Shown here piece by piece: positions 1-8,629 of a stretch of DNA of 64,000 nucleotides. Each line of letters starts with the position of its first letter. Position 1 is the first letter of the stretch. The position numbers were made by a program, and so were the translations under genes. This stretch comes from Bacteroidota bacterium (GTDB taxonomy: Bacteria; Bacteroidota; Bacteroidia; UKL13-3): the NCBI GenBank assembly GCA_030680835.1, contig JAUXUD010000035.1, positions 1 to 64,000 on the forward strand, in the 5' to 3' direction. A model generated the notes under the pieces. The model was not told where the DNA came from and did no database searches. It worked only from the letters and a program-made list of their open reading frames with translations.

Positions 1-2877
1 GCTAAGCCAGGTATAAACAAATGGACCACTGCCAACAGGGATACTGCCTGTGAGTGTTTGCGGAACATACCCGGTACAAATTCCCTGATTGCGTGATATA
101 TTGTTTCCCGTGGCCGAATTAATCGTGATGTTCAGATAAACCGTATCCCCATTACATCCGAGTGCTGTTGTTTCAACTACTTTTAAAACAGTGTTGCCAA
201 CGTTATTCCAGCTTATATTAATGCTGTTGCTAATACTGGCTCCTGTTCCATGGGTAAAGAACCACTGGTAAATTGAACCGGGGCTTGTTGTTACCGAGTA
301 TGCTTGAACACTTAAATTATTTACGGTTGTATTGCCGGTAATAGCACTGGTTATTGGTTTTGAACCTACGGTTATGGCAACCACATTGGAAGTATCAAAA
401 TAGGTTCCAGAGATTACGGCTCTTTTATACCAGGTATTTACATTTAATGATGGTGGTGAATAGTTAATCGCATTATTGGTTCCACCTGCCAAAGCAAAAC
501 CACTTGTTGAACTTGTTGTTGAACTGAGCCAGCTATAAACATAAGTGCCACTACCTCCAATTGGCGTGCCTCCAACAAGGGTTTGGGGAATGCTCCCCGT
601 GCATATTCCCTGGTTTGCCGAAATATTATTATTGCTGATACCCGGTGAAACCGCAACCGGAATACAAAATATAAACGCATCATAACCCCCCGCATTTATT
701 GTTTGCCAGGCCCCTGTGGTAGCCATATTATTGTTTGATACCGCTCCACCCGTAAAGGCTAAATTTCCTAAATCATCAACGCTTAATCCCCATCCATCAT
801 CCCAGGCGTATCCGCCAAAATATGTTGCCCATAGCGGGATTCCTGAGGTGTTTATTTTTAAAATAAATGCATCATACCCCCCGGCATTTGTATCCTGATA
901 TGAAGGTGCTATGGCAATATTGTTTTTCGATTGTGAGGAGCCAACTGCAAATATATTTCCGGCAAGATCAGAAATGATATCCTTCGCTTGCTCCTGATCA
1001 GAACCACCGTAATAAGTAGCCCATAAGCGCATGCCTGCCGGGCTAAATTTTGCAATAAAGTCATCTCTTATGCCCCCGAAAGTCACCTGATAGGCTCCTA
1101 TTGAAGCAATATTGGTTACTGAATTTGTTTCTCCTGTTATAAAAATATTTCCGCTTGTATCTGTGCATAGTCCAAAAATATTATCCACTAAATTACTTCC
1201 AAAATACGTAGCCCACAAAAGTGCAGTACCACTGGCATTGAACTTTGCAATATATCCGTCACCGGTACCACCAGAGAATGTGCTTTGAAATGCCCCGGAA
1301 GTGGCAATTCCTGTGTATGAATTTGTATTCCCTGCAATTACAATATTACCATTTCCGTCAACCGAAACATCTTCTGCCTTATCTCCCCCATTATCTCCAA
1401 AATAGGTGGCCCACACAGGGAAACCACCAGCAGAAAACTTTGCTACGAAAGCATCATTATTACCGCCACTATTCGTAGTTTTAAATGCGCCTGTGGTTGC
1501 TATTCCACTGGTTGAATTGGTGGAGCCCGTAAAGTAAATACTGCCACTTGCATCTAATGTCATACCATAAGCGGCATCTTCTCCATTTCCCCCATAATAA
1601 GTGCTCCATAATCTCATTCCTGATGGATTTAATTTTAGAATAATAACATCACATATTCCACTTAAAGTAGTTTGATATGCACCCGCTGATGCCAATCCAG
1701 TTGTATACGAACCCGCTAAAACAATAATGTTTGCAGCCCCATCGGCACATATATCAGTAGCCCCATCGTTATCGCTCCCTCCAAAATAAGTAGCCCATTG
1801 CAATGCACCTGCTAAATTAAATTTCGCAATAAATGCATCACCTAAACCTCCAAGAGTTGTTTGATAGGCTCCACTTGTTGCAATATTCGAAATTGACTGG
1901 GTTCCTCCACCCATGATGAGGTTTCCACTGGCATCATGAGTAATACAGGTGCCATCATCCCTTGAGCCACCACCAAAATAAGTTGCCCAGGGACTTGGGT
2001 CTATTACCAGGGTTTTGGTTGGGTCGTAATTTTTAGCTTCAATGCCGAAAAGATTTGCCTCTGGCTGCTGGCCGCCGGCTACTGGCTTTATTGCAGCGAA
2101 TTTTGATTGAACTGTTTTTTGCTGATATTGACTGTTTAATTGATAACTATATGGAATACTTTCATCAATATTGCCATAAGCAGTTTCTATTGTTATGTGT
2201 CCATCTTCTGTTAATGATGTGCTTTTTGCACCCAGAAATTTCAGTTTAATATCATTGAGATCTCCTCCGGGATGGATGATGAAATTGTATTTGAATCCGC
2301 CTGCGCTAAAGCTATGGGGGACAAGGCCATGGTTTGTGTTTTCTGGGTTCAACACAAACTCCACATCTATTTTCGGGTAAATATTATAATAAACTATTTT
2401 TTGATAATGGTGCACGTTTGTAATACCTGCTTCACCCGTGCCGGTTGTATAATAATTGATATAATCTGTTGAGGGTTCAAAGGCTTTTATCTGCGCATTT
2501 TTATTTCCCCCATCAAATAATACATCAATTCTGTGAATATAAATTGAATCAGCTAACGGTTGTTGTTTATAGGTGTCTGACCCTTGATTATTTTCGTCAG
2601 GGCTTTCGTGCTGGGAGCTAATAACCTGTTTAATTACTTCATAGCTAAACCCGTTTTGCCTGAGCTGAACATGTAAACCACTACCATTGTATAAAAACTT
2701 TACCTCTTTGTTGGGCTTGTTGTTTTGGTCTATTATCTGGCCTTTGTTTTCTACAAAACCCTGGGACTTATGGGACATTGAAGACAATTGGGACTTTGAA
2801 GGATTGGCTTTTTTATTTGCGGAAATTTGAAAGGAGGATAGCAATAAAAAAAGAAGCAGGGTAAGGTGTGTTTTCAT
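1..2877 (-). CDS. SBBP beta-propeller secreted protein, N-terminal part (cut by left edge)
   Basis: The reading frame is open from an ATG at 2877 to the window edge (959 codons, no stop), so the C-terminus lies outside. Residues 1-19 form a signal peptide (MKTH then a Leu-rich core). FVENKGQ at residues 41-47 is the hallmark of the DUF7948 domain that precedes SBBP propellers in Bacteroidota. From about residue 290 to 730 there are repeated blocks of WATYFGG...D..GNI...G.T.S...IA..GA.Q...G..DAFIAKF, that is SBBP repeats (beta-propeller blades). After these come Ig-like/PKD-like blocks rich in Ser and Thr. Proteins of this build are normally exported by T9SS and act at the cell surface, but the sorting domain is not visible here. 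Substrate or binding partner is unknown. Confidence 0.9.
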   Translation of the reverse strand, partial: MKTHLTLLLFLLLSSFQISANKKANPSKSQLSSMSHKSQGFVENKGQIIDQNNKPNKEVKFLYNGSGLHVQLRQNGFSYEVIKQVISSQHESPDENNQGSDTYKQQPLADSIYIHRIDVLFDGGNKNAQIKAFEPSTDYINYYTTGTGEAGITNVHHYQKIVYYNIYPKIDVEFVLNPENTNHGLVPHSFSAGGFKYNFIIHPGGDLNDIKLKFLGAKSTSLTEDGHITIETAYGNIDESIPYSYQLNSQYQQKTVQSKFAAIKPVAGGQQPEANLFGIEAKNYDPTKTLVIDPSPWATYFGGGSRDDGTCITHDASGNLIMGGGTQSISNIATSGAYQTTLGGLGDAFIAKFNLAGALQWATYFGGSDNDGATDICADGAANIIVLAGSYTTGLASAGAYQTTLSGICDVIILKLNPSGMRLWSTYYGGNGEDAAYGMTLDASGSIYFTGSTNSTSGIATTGAFKTTNSGGNNDAFVAKFSAGGFPVWATYFGDNGGDKAEDVSVDGNGNIVIAGNTNSYTGIATSGAFQSTFSGGTGDGYIAKFNASGTALLWATYFGSNLVDNIFGLCTDTSGNIFITGETNSVTNIASIGAYQVTFGGIRDDFIAKFSPAGMRLWATYYGGSDQEQAKDIISDLAGNIFAVGSSQSKNNIAIAPSYQDTNAGGYDAFILKINTSGIPLWATYFGGYAWDDGWGLSVDDLGNLAFTGGAVSNNNMATTGAWQTINAGGYDAFIFCIPVAVSPGISNNNISANQGICTGSIPQTLVGGTPIGGSGTYVYSWLSSTTSSTSGFALAGGTNNAINYSPPSLNVNTWYKRAVISGTYFDTSNVVAITVGSKPITSAITGNTTVNNLSVQAYSVTTSPGSIYQWFFTHGTGASISNSINISWNNVGNTVLKVVETTALGCNGDTVYLNITINSATGNNISRNQGICTGYVPQTLTGSIPVGSGPFVYTWLS

Positions 2878-2992
2878 AAATTTTTGAGATTATAGTTACT
2901 AATCCATCATTAAAAAACCCATTGTATAAACGAAGATACCAAAAGAATTCAATCGATTACTACCAAATTTCATAAATTGCACATCACATTTT

Positions 2993-3012
2993 ATCGTACA
3001 TCGTACATCGTA
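2993..3012 (-). repeat. Heptamer tandem repeat (TACGATG), 2.9 units
   Basis: Read on the minus strand, GG followed by TACGATG, TACGATG, TACGAT begins 5 nt after the TGA of the lutB-like gene. The same string opens the longer array at 40005, also just after a stop codon and in the same orientation relative to its gene. Confidence 0.8.
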
Positions 3013-3017
3013 CCTTC

Positions 3018-4412
3018 TCAACGATTCCCTTTCTTCTCACTGCTTAGCAATTGCTCCCGCCATAACTGGTTAAAAGATTTCTCAGCAATTTTTGGAAACT
3101 CTCTTTGTGTTCCCCATTCATCTTTATACAATTGTCGGAAGGTGAAATTTTTTATGCTTGCAGGGCGGTTCAGATTTTTACGATTCATCATAAATTTTTT
3201 CCAGGTATACCAGGCAAGTTTTTCTCCGGTTTTTTCAAAACCCTGCTGAACACTGTCGTGCCGGTTACGTAACAAATTGTTGTGTATATCAATTTTTACC
3301 GGACACACATCACTGCATTTGCCACAAATAGTTGATGCATAGCTTAGGTATTTATATTCTTCCAGCCCCTGTTGCATGGGCCCGTAAACCTGTCCGATGG
3401 GTCCGCTGCCATAACTTTGATAACTGGGTGCACCGCCAGAGTTTTTAAAAATCGGACACACATTGCTGCATGCACCACACTTAATGCAGGATAATGCCTG
3501 TCTTTGATCTTGTGTAGCAAGTATATTGGAACGGCCATTATCCAGTAAAATTACAATAAAGTCTGTCGGACTATCAACATCTTCTTTGTTGCGCGGACCT
3601 GTAATGGTATTATATGAAGTGAGTTGCTGACCGGTTGAATGACTGGCTAAAAGTGCAAAAAACAAATCCAGTTCATTAATGGTTGGTAAGAGTTTATCAA
3701 TAGATGCCAGAACAATATGTGTTTTTGCAAAAGCAAAACTCAAACGTGCATTTCCATCATTTTCGGTGATGGCCACCAGGCCTGCATCAGCAATTAAAAA
3801 ATTAGCTCCGGTAATTCCAATATCCGCCTCAAAAAATTTATTGCGTAATTCGGCTCTCACATCACTCACCAGTTCATTTTCATCTGCTTCAAGCGATGAT
3901 TTAATCTGGCGATTGAGTAGTTTATTGATTTCGGGTAAGGTTTTATGAATAGCAGGTAGTATAGGATGAAAAGCTTTTTCATTCAGCGAAGTCATAATAT
4001 AATCTCCCAAATCGGTTTCAACAATAGTCTGGCCTTTTGCTTTTAAGTGTGCATTTAATCCGATTTCATCACACAAAGAAGACCTGCTTTTCACAATTTT
4101 GAGTGCTTTGTTTTTTAAAATAATCTGGTCAATTTCGGCAAGTGCATTTGCTCCGTCAAAGGCCCAGATTACTTTACCACCTTTACGGATTATGGCTGCT
4201 TCAAAATCAACCAGATATTTGTCGAGGTTCTCGGTAACTTTCCATTTTATGTATGCTGCCCGTTGTCGTGCGAGTTCTATATTACTGAAATCGGAAAGTG
4301 CCTGTTGTCTCTTTTTTTCATTGCCATCCAGCAATACAGAAACCTTTTGCCTGAAATCTCTGTCAGCAATTTTATTTGTAGTTTCTTTTATGAAGGCTTC
4401 CTGTGGTCGCAT
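3018..4412 (-). CDS. lutB: Lactate utilization iron-sulfur protein LutB
   Basis: 464 residues, the normal LutB length. The N-terminal LUD domain is followed by a ferredoxin-like dicluster region: Cys309, Cys312, Cys315 and Cys319 (CIKCGACSNVCP), then Cys363, Cys366 and Cys370 (CGKCSDVCP). In characterised systems LutABC oxidises L-lactate to pyruvate, with LutB carrying the iron-sulfur clusters. Neither lutA nor lutC is adjacent here: panC lies 25 bp upstream on the same strand and the SBBP gene is downstream. The partners must be elsewhere or the protein serves a related oxidation. The C-terminal tail of about 90 residues beyond the second cluster is family-typical. Family assignment is firm; the exact substrate is inferred. 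Confidence 0.88.
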   Translation of the reverse strand: MRPQEAFIKETTNKIADRDFRQKVSVLLDGNEKKRQQALSDFSNIELARQRAAYIKWKVTENLDKYLVDFEAAIIRKGGKVIWAFDGANALAEIDQIILKNKALKIVKSRSSLCDEIGLNAHLKAKGQTIVETDLGDYIMTSLNEKAFHPILPAIHKTLPEINKLLNRQIKSSLEADENELVSDVRAELRNKFFEADIGITGANFLIADAGLVAITENDGNARLSFAFAKTHIVLASIDKLLPTINELDLFFALLASHSTGQQLTSYNTITGPRNKEDVDSPTDFIVILLDNGRSNILATQDQRQALSCIKCGACSNVCPIFKNSGGAPSYQSYGSGPIGQVYGPMQQGLEEYKYLSYASTICGKCSDVCPVKIDIHNNLLRNRHDSVQQGFEKTGEKLAWYTWKKFMMNRKNLNRPASIKNFTFRQLYKDEWGTQREFPKIAEKSFNQLWREQLLSSEKKGNR

Positions 4413-4437
4413 GGTTCAATCAGGCCAAATATAATAA

Positions 4438-5280
4438 TTAATTCAATAACAAATTATCTATCAAACGGGTTTGCCCGCAATAAGCGGCTATTAAAGCAAT
4501 TGCATTCATATTAAAGGCACTGAGTTCTGTTAAGTTATCGGGATCAGTAACACACAAATATTCAAGCTGCAAGTGCTTGTTGTGTGCAATCATTTTTTTT
4601 GCTTCAGCAATTGATGTTTCCCAGGTTTCTGCATTCCAATTTGCTTTAATATGATTCAAAGCCTGTATCAATAGTGATGCAGCAATTCTTTCTTCTTTAT
4701 TTAGCTTTACATTTCTGCTGCTCATGGCCAGGCCGTCTGTTTCTCTTTTAATAGCACAGCGGTTAAAAACTATATTTGTAAAATTGCGTTCAAGCAATGT
4801 TTTTATAACCAAACATTGCTGATAATCTTTTTGTCCAAAGAATACTTCATCCGGTTCAATAATTTCAAACAAACGTTTAACAATGGTTATTACTCCATCA
4901 AAATGCCCGGGTCTGTGTGCCCCTTCCAATAAATTGATGTAGGGTCCGTAAACTGCGGCACTGTCTTTATGGAAATCCGAACCATACATTTCTTCTATAG
5001 TTGGGTGAAACAAAATATAGCATCCTGACTGAACCAACAGTCGAATATCGTTTTCTATGTTACGTGGGTATAATTCTAAATCTAACAGGTTGTTAAATTG
5101 AGTAGGATTTACAAAAATACTGCATGCCACTATGTCGCATTTTTCTTTTGCAGCATCAATTAAAGAAAGATGTCCTGCATGCAAAGCACCCATGGTTGGA
5201 ACAAAGCCAATCCTTAAATTTTGCCTTCGTTTGGCTTGCAAATGGCTTTGCAGTGGTTTTATATCTTGATAAAGATTCAC
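4438..5280 (-). CDS. panC: Pantoate--beta-alanine ligase
   Basis: 280 residues, full length. Catalyses ATP-dependent condensation of pantoate with beta-alanine to pantothenate, the last step towards the coenzyme A precursor, in the cytosol. The nucleotidyl-transferase signature FVPTMGALHAGH places the HxGH-type motif at residues 34-37. FGQKDYQQ and the KMSKS-equivalent MSSRN follow. It starts 114 bp from the divergent glycogen-synthase-like gene. The panC / GT5 / DUF4270 / glmS neighbourhood is commonly conserved in Bacteroidota. No panD or panB is in the window. Confidence 0.96.
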   Translation of the reverse strand: MNLYQDIKPLQSHLQAKRRQNLRIGFVPTMGALHAGHLSLIDAAKEKCDIVACSIFVNPTQFNNLLDLELYPRNIENDIRLLVQSGCYILFHPTIEEMYGSDFHKDSAAVYGPYINLLEGAHRPGHFDGVITIVKRLFEIIEPDEVFFGQKDYQQCLVIKTLLERNFTNIVFNRCAIKRETDGLAMSSRNVKLNKEERIAASLLIQALNHIKANWNAETWETSIAEAKKMIAHNKHLQLEYLCVTDPDNLTELSAFNMNAIALIAAYCGQTRLIDNLLLN

Positions 5281-5361
5281 TTTAGTAATTGGTTATCAGT
5301 CTTCTAATATTTTTATCTCATTATCTGGGGCGGAATATTAAGAAAATTATTAACATTATCG

Positions 5362-5369
5362 TAATTTTG
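5362..5369 (+). promoter_or_regulatory. Possible -7 element upstream of the GT5 gene
   Basis: TAATTTTG fits the Bacteroidota -7 consensus TAnnTTTG and lies 25 bp before the ATG at 5395. No TTG is found 19-21 bp upstream, so support is weak. Confidence 0.25.
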
Positions 5370-5394
5370 CTTACTTTTTAACCTGAGTGTGTGT

Positions 5395-6213
5395 ATGACA
5401 AAAAAGAGAGTTCTATTCATCTCTTCCGAGATGACTCCTTTCCTAAAAGTAAGTAGTGTTGGTGAGTTGGCAAGAATGTTGCCCCAAGCAATACAGGAAA
5501 AAGACAACGAAATACGGGTATTAATGCCCCGCTTTGGTTGTATCAACGAAAGACGCAACAGGTTACATGAGGTTGTTCGTTTAAGTGGTATTAATATTAC
5601 CATTGATGACAACGACAACCCATTAACTATTAAGGTAGCGTCTCTGCCTGAAGCAAAAATGCAGGTGTATTTCCTTGACAACGAGGATTACTTTCATCGA
5701 AAATTTGTTTATACCGATGAAAACAACGCGTTTTACGGCGATAATGACGAAAGAACTATTTTCTTTTGTAAAGGTGCCATTGAAACGGTGAAAAAATTAG
5801 GATGGCAACCAGACATTATTCATTGCCAGGGTTGGATGACCAGCCTGATTCCACTTTACTTAAAAACGCTTTATAAAGACGAGCCTGTTTTTCGACTGGC
5901 AAAAGTTGTTTATTCTGTTTTCGAAAATCAGTTCGAAGAGAAAATGGGTAAAGAATTCAGCAGAAAAGCAAGCCTGAATGCAATTGATGGCAAGCAGGTT
6001 TCCTCGCTAGCAAATGCAACTTGTTCTGATTTATACATGTCGGGGATTACCCATGCCGATGCATTGGTAAGAGCCAGTAATGAGATAGATCCTGAAGTGA
6101 GCAAGTTTATGAAAAAGCAAAAAGGAAAACCAACTATTGAACATTCTGAAACCGGCGATAATGTAGATGCGTATATTGATTTGTATGATACCTTGCTTCA
6201 ACGCCAGAATTAA
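5395..6213 (+). CDS. Glycogen/starch synthase N-terminal (GT5) domain protein
   Basis: 272 residues from the ATG at 5395; a GTG two codons earlier is open, but the ATG gives the usual KKRVLFISSEMTPFLKV start. The sequence matches only the N-terminal Rossmann domain of GT5 glycogen synthases (ISSE..PFLK, GELARMLPQAI, DIIHCQGWMTSLIPLYL). The KTGGL-type ADP-glucose loop reads KVSSVGEL, and the C-terminal GT1 half is absent. Glycogen synthases are about 470-500 residues, so synthase activity is doubtful. Short homologues of this kind are widespread in Bacteroidota beside panC and DUF4270. The next gene starts inside its 3' end, suggesting translational coupling. Real function unknown. Confidence 0.85.
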   Translation: MTKKRVLFISSEMTPFLKVSSVGELARMLPQAIQEKDNEIRVLMPRFGCINERRNRLHEVVRLSGINITIDDNDNPLTIKVASLPEAKMQVYFLDNEDYFHRKFVYTDENNAFYGDNDERTIFFCKGAIETVKKLGWQPDIIHCQGWMTSLIPLYLKTLYKDEPVFRLAKVVYSVFENQFEEKMGKEFSRKASLNAIDGKQVSSLANATCSDLYMSGITHADALVRASNEIDPEVSKFMKKQKGKPTIEHSETGDNVDAYIDLYDTLLQRQN

Positions 6214-7567
6214 AAATTTAACGTATATATGTATCCTTATTCTGGGTCTTTTTTCCTGTAAAAAAGACCTGGAATCGGTGGATGCAAATTTTGTAGGTGC
6301 CAGAAATGGTTTTGAAACAAAATATGATACCCTCATTGATTTAAAGGCATATACCGTTCAACTGGATTCTTCAGTTACCTCAAACCTTTCTGCTTTCGCC
6401 ATTGGAGCCATTTATGATCCTGTATTCGGCATTACACAGGCTTCTCTTATTACCCAAATCGGACTTCCGGGTGTAAGCAATTTTCATTGGGGCGACACTA
6501 GTATTAAGCAATTGGATTCTGTTGTTTTGCAATTGCGTTTCAGAAATCAGCAAATGTTTGATGGTACTTACCTGAATGATTATTACGGGGACAAAAATGC
6601 AGTTCATACTTTAAACGTATACAAAATCACCGAAGACCTTAGCTGGGATTCATCTTATTTCTCTCGACGAAATTTTGTAAAAGAAAATACCCCAGTGGGC
6701 TCCTGGACTGGTAAATTTAATTTTACCGATTCAACAAAAATTAGTCTGGATTCTCCGGTTTTTGTATTGCCACCGCATATTCGAATTACCATGAACAACA
6801 GCTTCAGGGATGAATTGTACAATGCAGAAAAAGATGGTTTTTTTGTGGATGCAAAAGCATTTAAAAACAAGTTTAAAGGTTTCGCCATTATTGATGAAAC
6901 CAACCTGATGGCTAATAGCGGAGCCATCGTTTTTGTTAAACTAAATTCCGATGTAACTTCATTAACCGCATATCACGGCTCTACCTATCACGATTTTACA
7001 ATCAATCCCGGGTATGAAGCCTCATACAATCATTATGCACATAAATTGGTACCGGCAGATTTGCTGCAAAATTTAAATTTCCCTTTATCCGATTGTAAGG
7101 GACAGCACCATGATACCGGATATGTACAATCATTGGGCGGTTCAAAACTAAGAATTGAATTCCCCAATTTGTTTACCTATTTCAGCAATCCGAAATTGGT
7201 ACTTAATGGTGCCGAAATTGTTTTTACTGTTTTGGCAGGTAGCAGTAACACGATGTTTACCATCCCAAAAAGCATGTTGTTATTTGGTTCAGATTCTTTA
7301 GGCAGATATACCCCCACACTCGATGCTTATGAAAGTGCCACTTATTATGGTGGCTTGTTTAATACCAATTACAACCAATACCGTTTTAAAATTGCCCGAC
7401 ATTTGCAGTTCCTGTTGGATCAGTATAAAAAAGGCAATAACTTTAATTATGGAATGAACCTGATTTTATCCCCGGCTAGCCCTGTTTCTGCTGATCGTGT
7501 ACTGATTGATACACGCAAAAACTCGGGCACTTTTAAACTTAAACTTACTTATACTGTTATTAAATAA
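6185..7567 (+). CDS. DUF4270 family lipoprotein
   Basis: 460 residues from the ATG at 6185, which overlaps the previous gene by 29 bp; an in-frame ATG at 6167 would overlap more. The N-terminus is a lipoprotein signal: basic NARIKN, hydrophobic YICILILGLF, then S-C with Cys25 as the lipidated residue, followed by KKD. The body is the beta-rich DUF4270 sequence found in Bacteroidota, with typical blocks such as YTVQLDSSVTSNLSAFAIGAIYDPVFG near the N-terminus and LILSPASP with VLIDTRKNSG at the C-terminus. Role unknown; probably an outer-membrane or surface lipoprotein. Its steady linkage to the GT5 gene and glmS suggests a link with envelope or amino-sugar supply, which is inference. Confidence 0.88.
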   Translation: MIPCFNARIKNLTYICILILGLFSCKKDLESVDANFVGARNGFETKYDTLIDLKAYTVQLDSSVTSNLSAFAIGAIYDPVFGITQASLITQIGLPGVSNFHWGDTSIKQLDSVVLQLRFRNQQMFDGTYLNDYYGDKNAVHTLNVYKITEDLSWDSSYFSRRNFVKENTPVGSWTGKFNFTDSTKISLDSPVFVLPPHIRITMNNSFRDELYNAEKDGFFVDAKAFKNKFKGFAIIDETNLMANSGAIVFVKLNSDVTSLTAYHGSTYHDFTINPGYEASYNHYAHKLVPADLLQNLNFPLSDCKGQHHDTGYVQSLGGSKLRIEFPNLFTYFSNPKLVLNGAEIVFTVLAGSSNTMFTIPKSMLLFGSDSLGRYTPTLDAYESATYYGGLFNTNYNQYRFKIARHLQFLLDQYKKGNNFNYGMNLILSPASPVSADRVLIDTRKNSGTFKLKLTYTVIK

Positions 7568-7579
7568 AGCATCTACCGC

Positions 7580-8596
7580 GTGATTATTTTTTTTGAAACT
7601 GATATAAACCCGTTAAACCTTGCTCAATTGCAACTGCATTTGAAGCAACAAGGTTATGAAAGCAATTATATTTCTTCTGAGAATTGTTGCATTGTTCCCG
7701 GGCTCATTAAAACCGAAAGTTTGAAGCAATTCGACTGCATTTCTTATTTTCAAACTATAGATACTCCCTTTCAACTTGCATCCAAAAACTTTAAATCTGA
7801 AACACAATTTGAAGTAAACGGAATTTTGATGGGAACGCAATATGCAAATATTATTGCAGGGCCATGCAGTGTAGAATCTGAAGAACAGATTTTTGAAACT
7901 GCTGCCTTTTTAAATAAAAACGGGATACGTTTCCTGCGCGGTGGTGCCTATAAACCTCGTACCTCACCTTATTCTTTCAGAGGTTTGGGTAAAGAGGGTT
8001 TGCGCTTGCTGAGCCAGGCTGCCAAACAAAATAATTTAAATGTGGTAACCGAATTAATGGACCTGAGTCTGTTGGACGAGGTAATGCAATATGCAGATAT
8101 TATTCAGATTGGAAGCAGGAATATGGCTAACTTTTTTATGCTGGCCGAGTTGGGTAAAATTAACAAACCGGTAATGCTGAAAAGAGGCATGCAGGCAAGA
8201 GTTAATGAATGGCTGTTGGCTGCCGATTATATTTTAAGCGGTGGCAACCAAAAGGTAATTTTATGCGAACGGGGTATCAGAAGTTTTGATCCATTGAGCC
8301 GTAATGTGATGGATGTAGCTGTAATACCTCTGGTTCAGAGTCTCAGCCACCTGCCCGTTATTGCCGACCCGAGTCACGGAACCGGAAGCGCCGCATTGGT
8401 AGCTCCATTGGCAAAAGCCAGTATGGTTGCCGGAGCAAATGGCTTAATGATTGAAATACATCCAAATCCTGCAAAAGCACTTTCTGATGCACATCAGGCA
8501 ATGAGTTTTGAGAATTTTGAATTGTTGCTGAAAGAATTAAATGTACTTCAGCCTGCTATTGACAAGCCCATTGACGCCACTTACTCAATCGCCTGA
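7580..8596 (+). CDS. aroF: DAHP synthase, AroF-I type with N-terminal regulatory domain
   Basis: 338 residues, the length of the Thermotoga-type enzyme. Condenses phosphoenolpyruvate and erythrose 4-phosphate to DAHP, the first step of the shikimate pathway. Residues 1-85 look like the ferredoxin-like feedback domain; the TIM barrel follows with GPCSVES (metal-ligand Cys96), KPRTSPYSFRG (Lys125-Arg127), and the late motifs IADPSHGTG and IEIHPNP. It starts with GTG 12 bp after the DUF4270 stop and lies 33 bp before glmS, so all four genes probably form one transcript. KDO-8-P synthase is related, but the N-terminal domain and the KPRTS motif favour DAHP synthase. In many relatives DUF4270 is followed directly by glmS, so this gene looks inserted. 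Confidence 0.9.
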   Translation: MIIFFETDINPLNLAQLQLHLKQQGYESNYISSENCCIVPGLIKTESLKQFDCISYFQTIDTPFQLASKNFKSETQFEVNGILMGTQYANIIAGPCSVESEEQIFETAAFLNKNGIRFLRGGAYKPRTSPYSFRGLGKEGLRLLSQAAKQNNLNVVTELMDLSLLDEVMQYADIIQIGSRNMANFFMLAELGKINKPVMLKRGMQARVNEWLLAADYILSGGNQKVILCERGIRSFDPLSRNVMDVAVIPLVQSLSHLPVIADPSHGTGSAALVAPLAKASMVAGANGLMIEIHPNPAKALSDAHQAMSFENFELLLKELNVLQPAIDKPIDATYSIA

Positions 8597-8629
8597 AAAT
8601 TTAAATAAATAACTTAACTTCGCAGAACT

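Noticed and set aside
5329-5340. GGCGGAATATTA resembling half of the TTGGCGGAAT palindrome
   Set aside because: There is no inverted partner and it lies in the panC/GT5 spacer; a chance match of about 8 bp.
5395-6213. Frameshift or truncation of a full glycogen synthase
   Set aside because: No GT1 domain sequence follows in any frame. The DUF4270 gene overlaps the 3' end, as in related gene orders, so the short form appears to be native.
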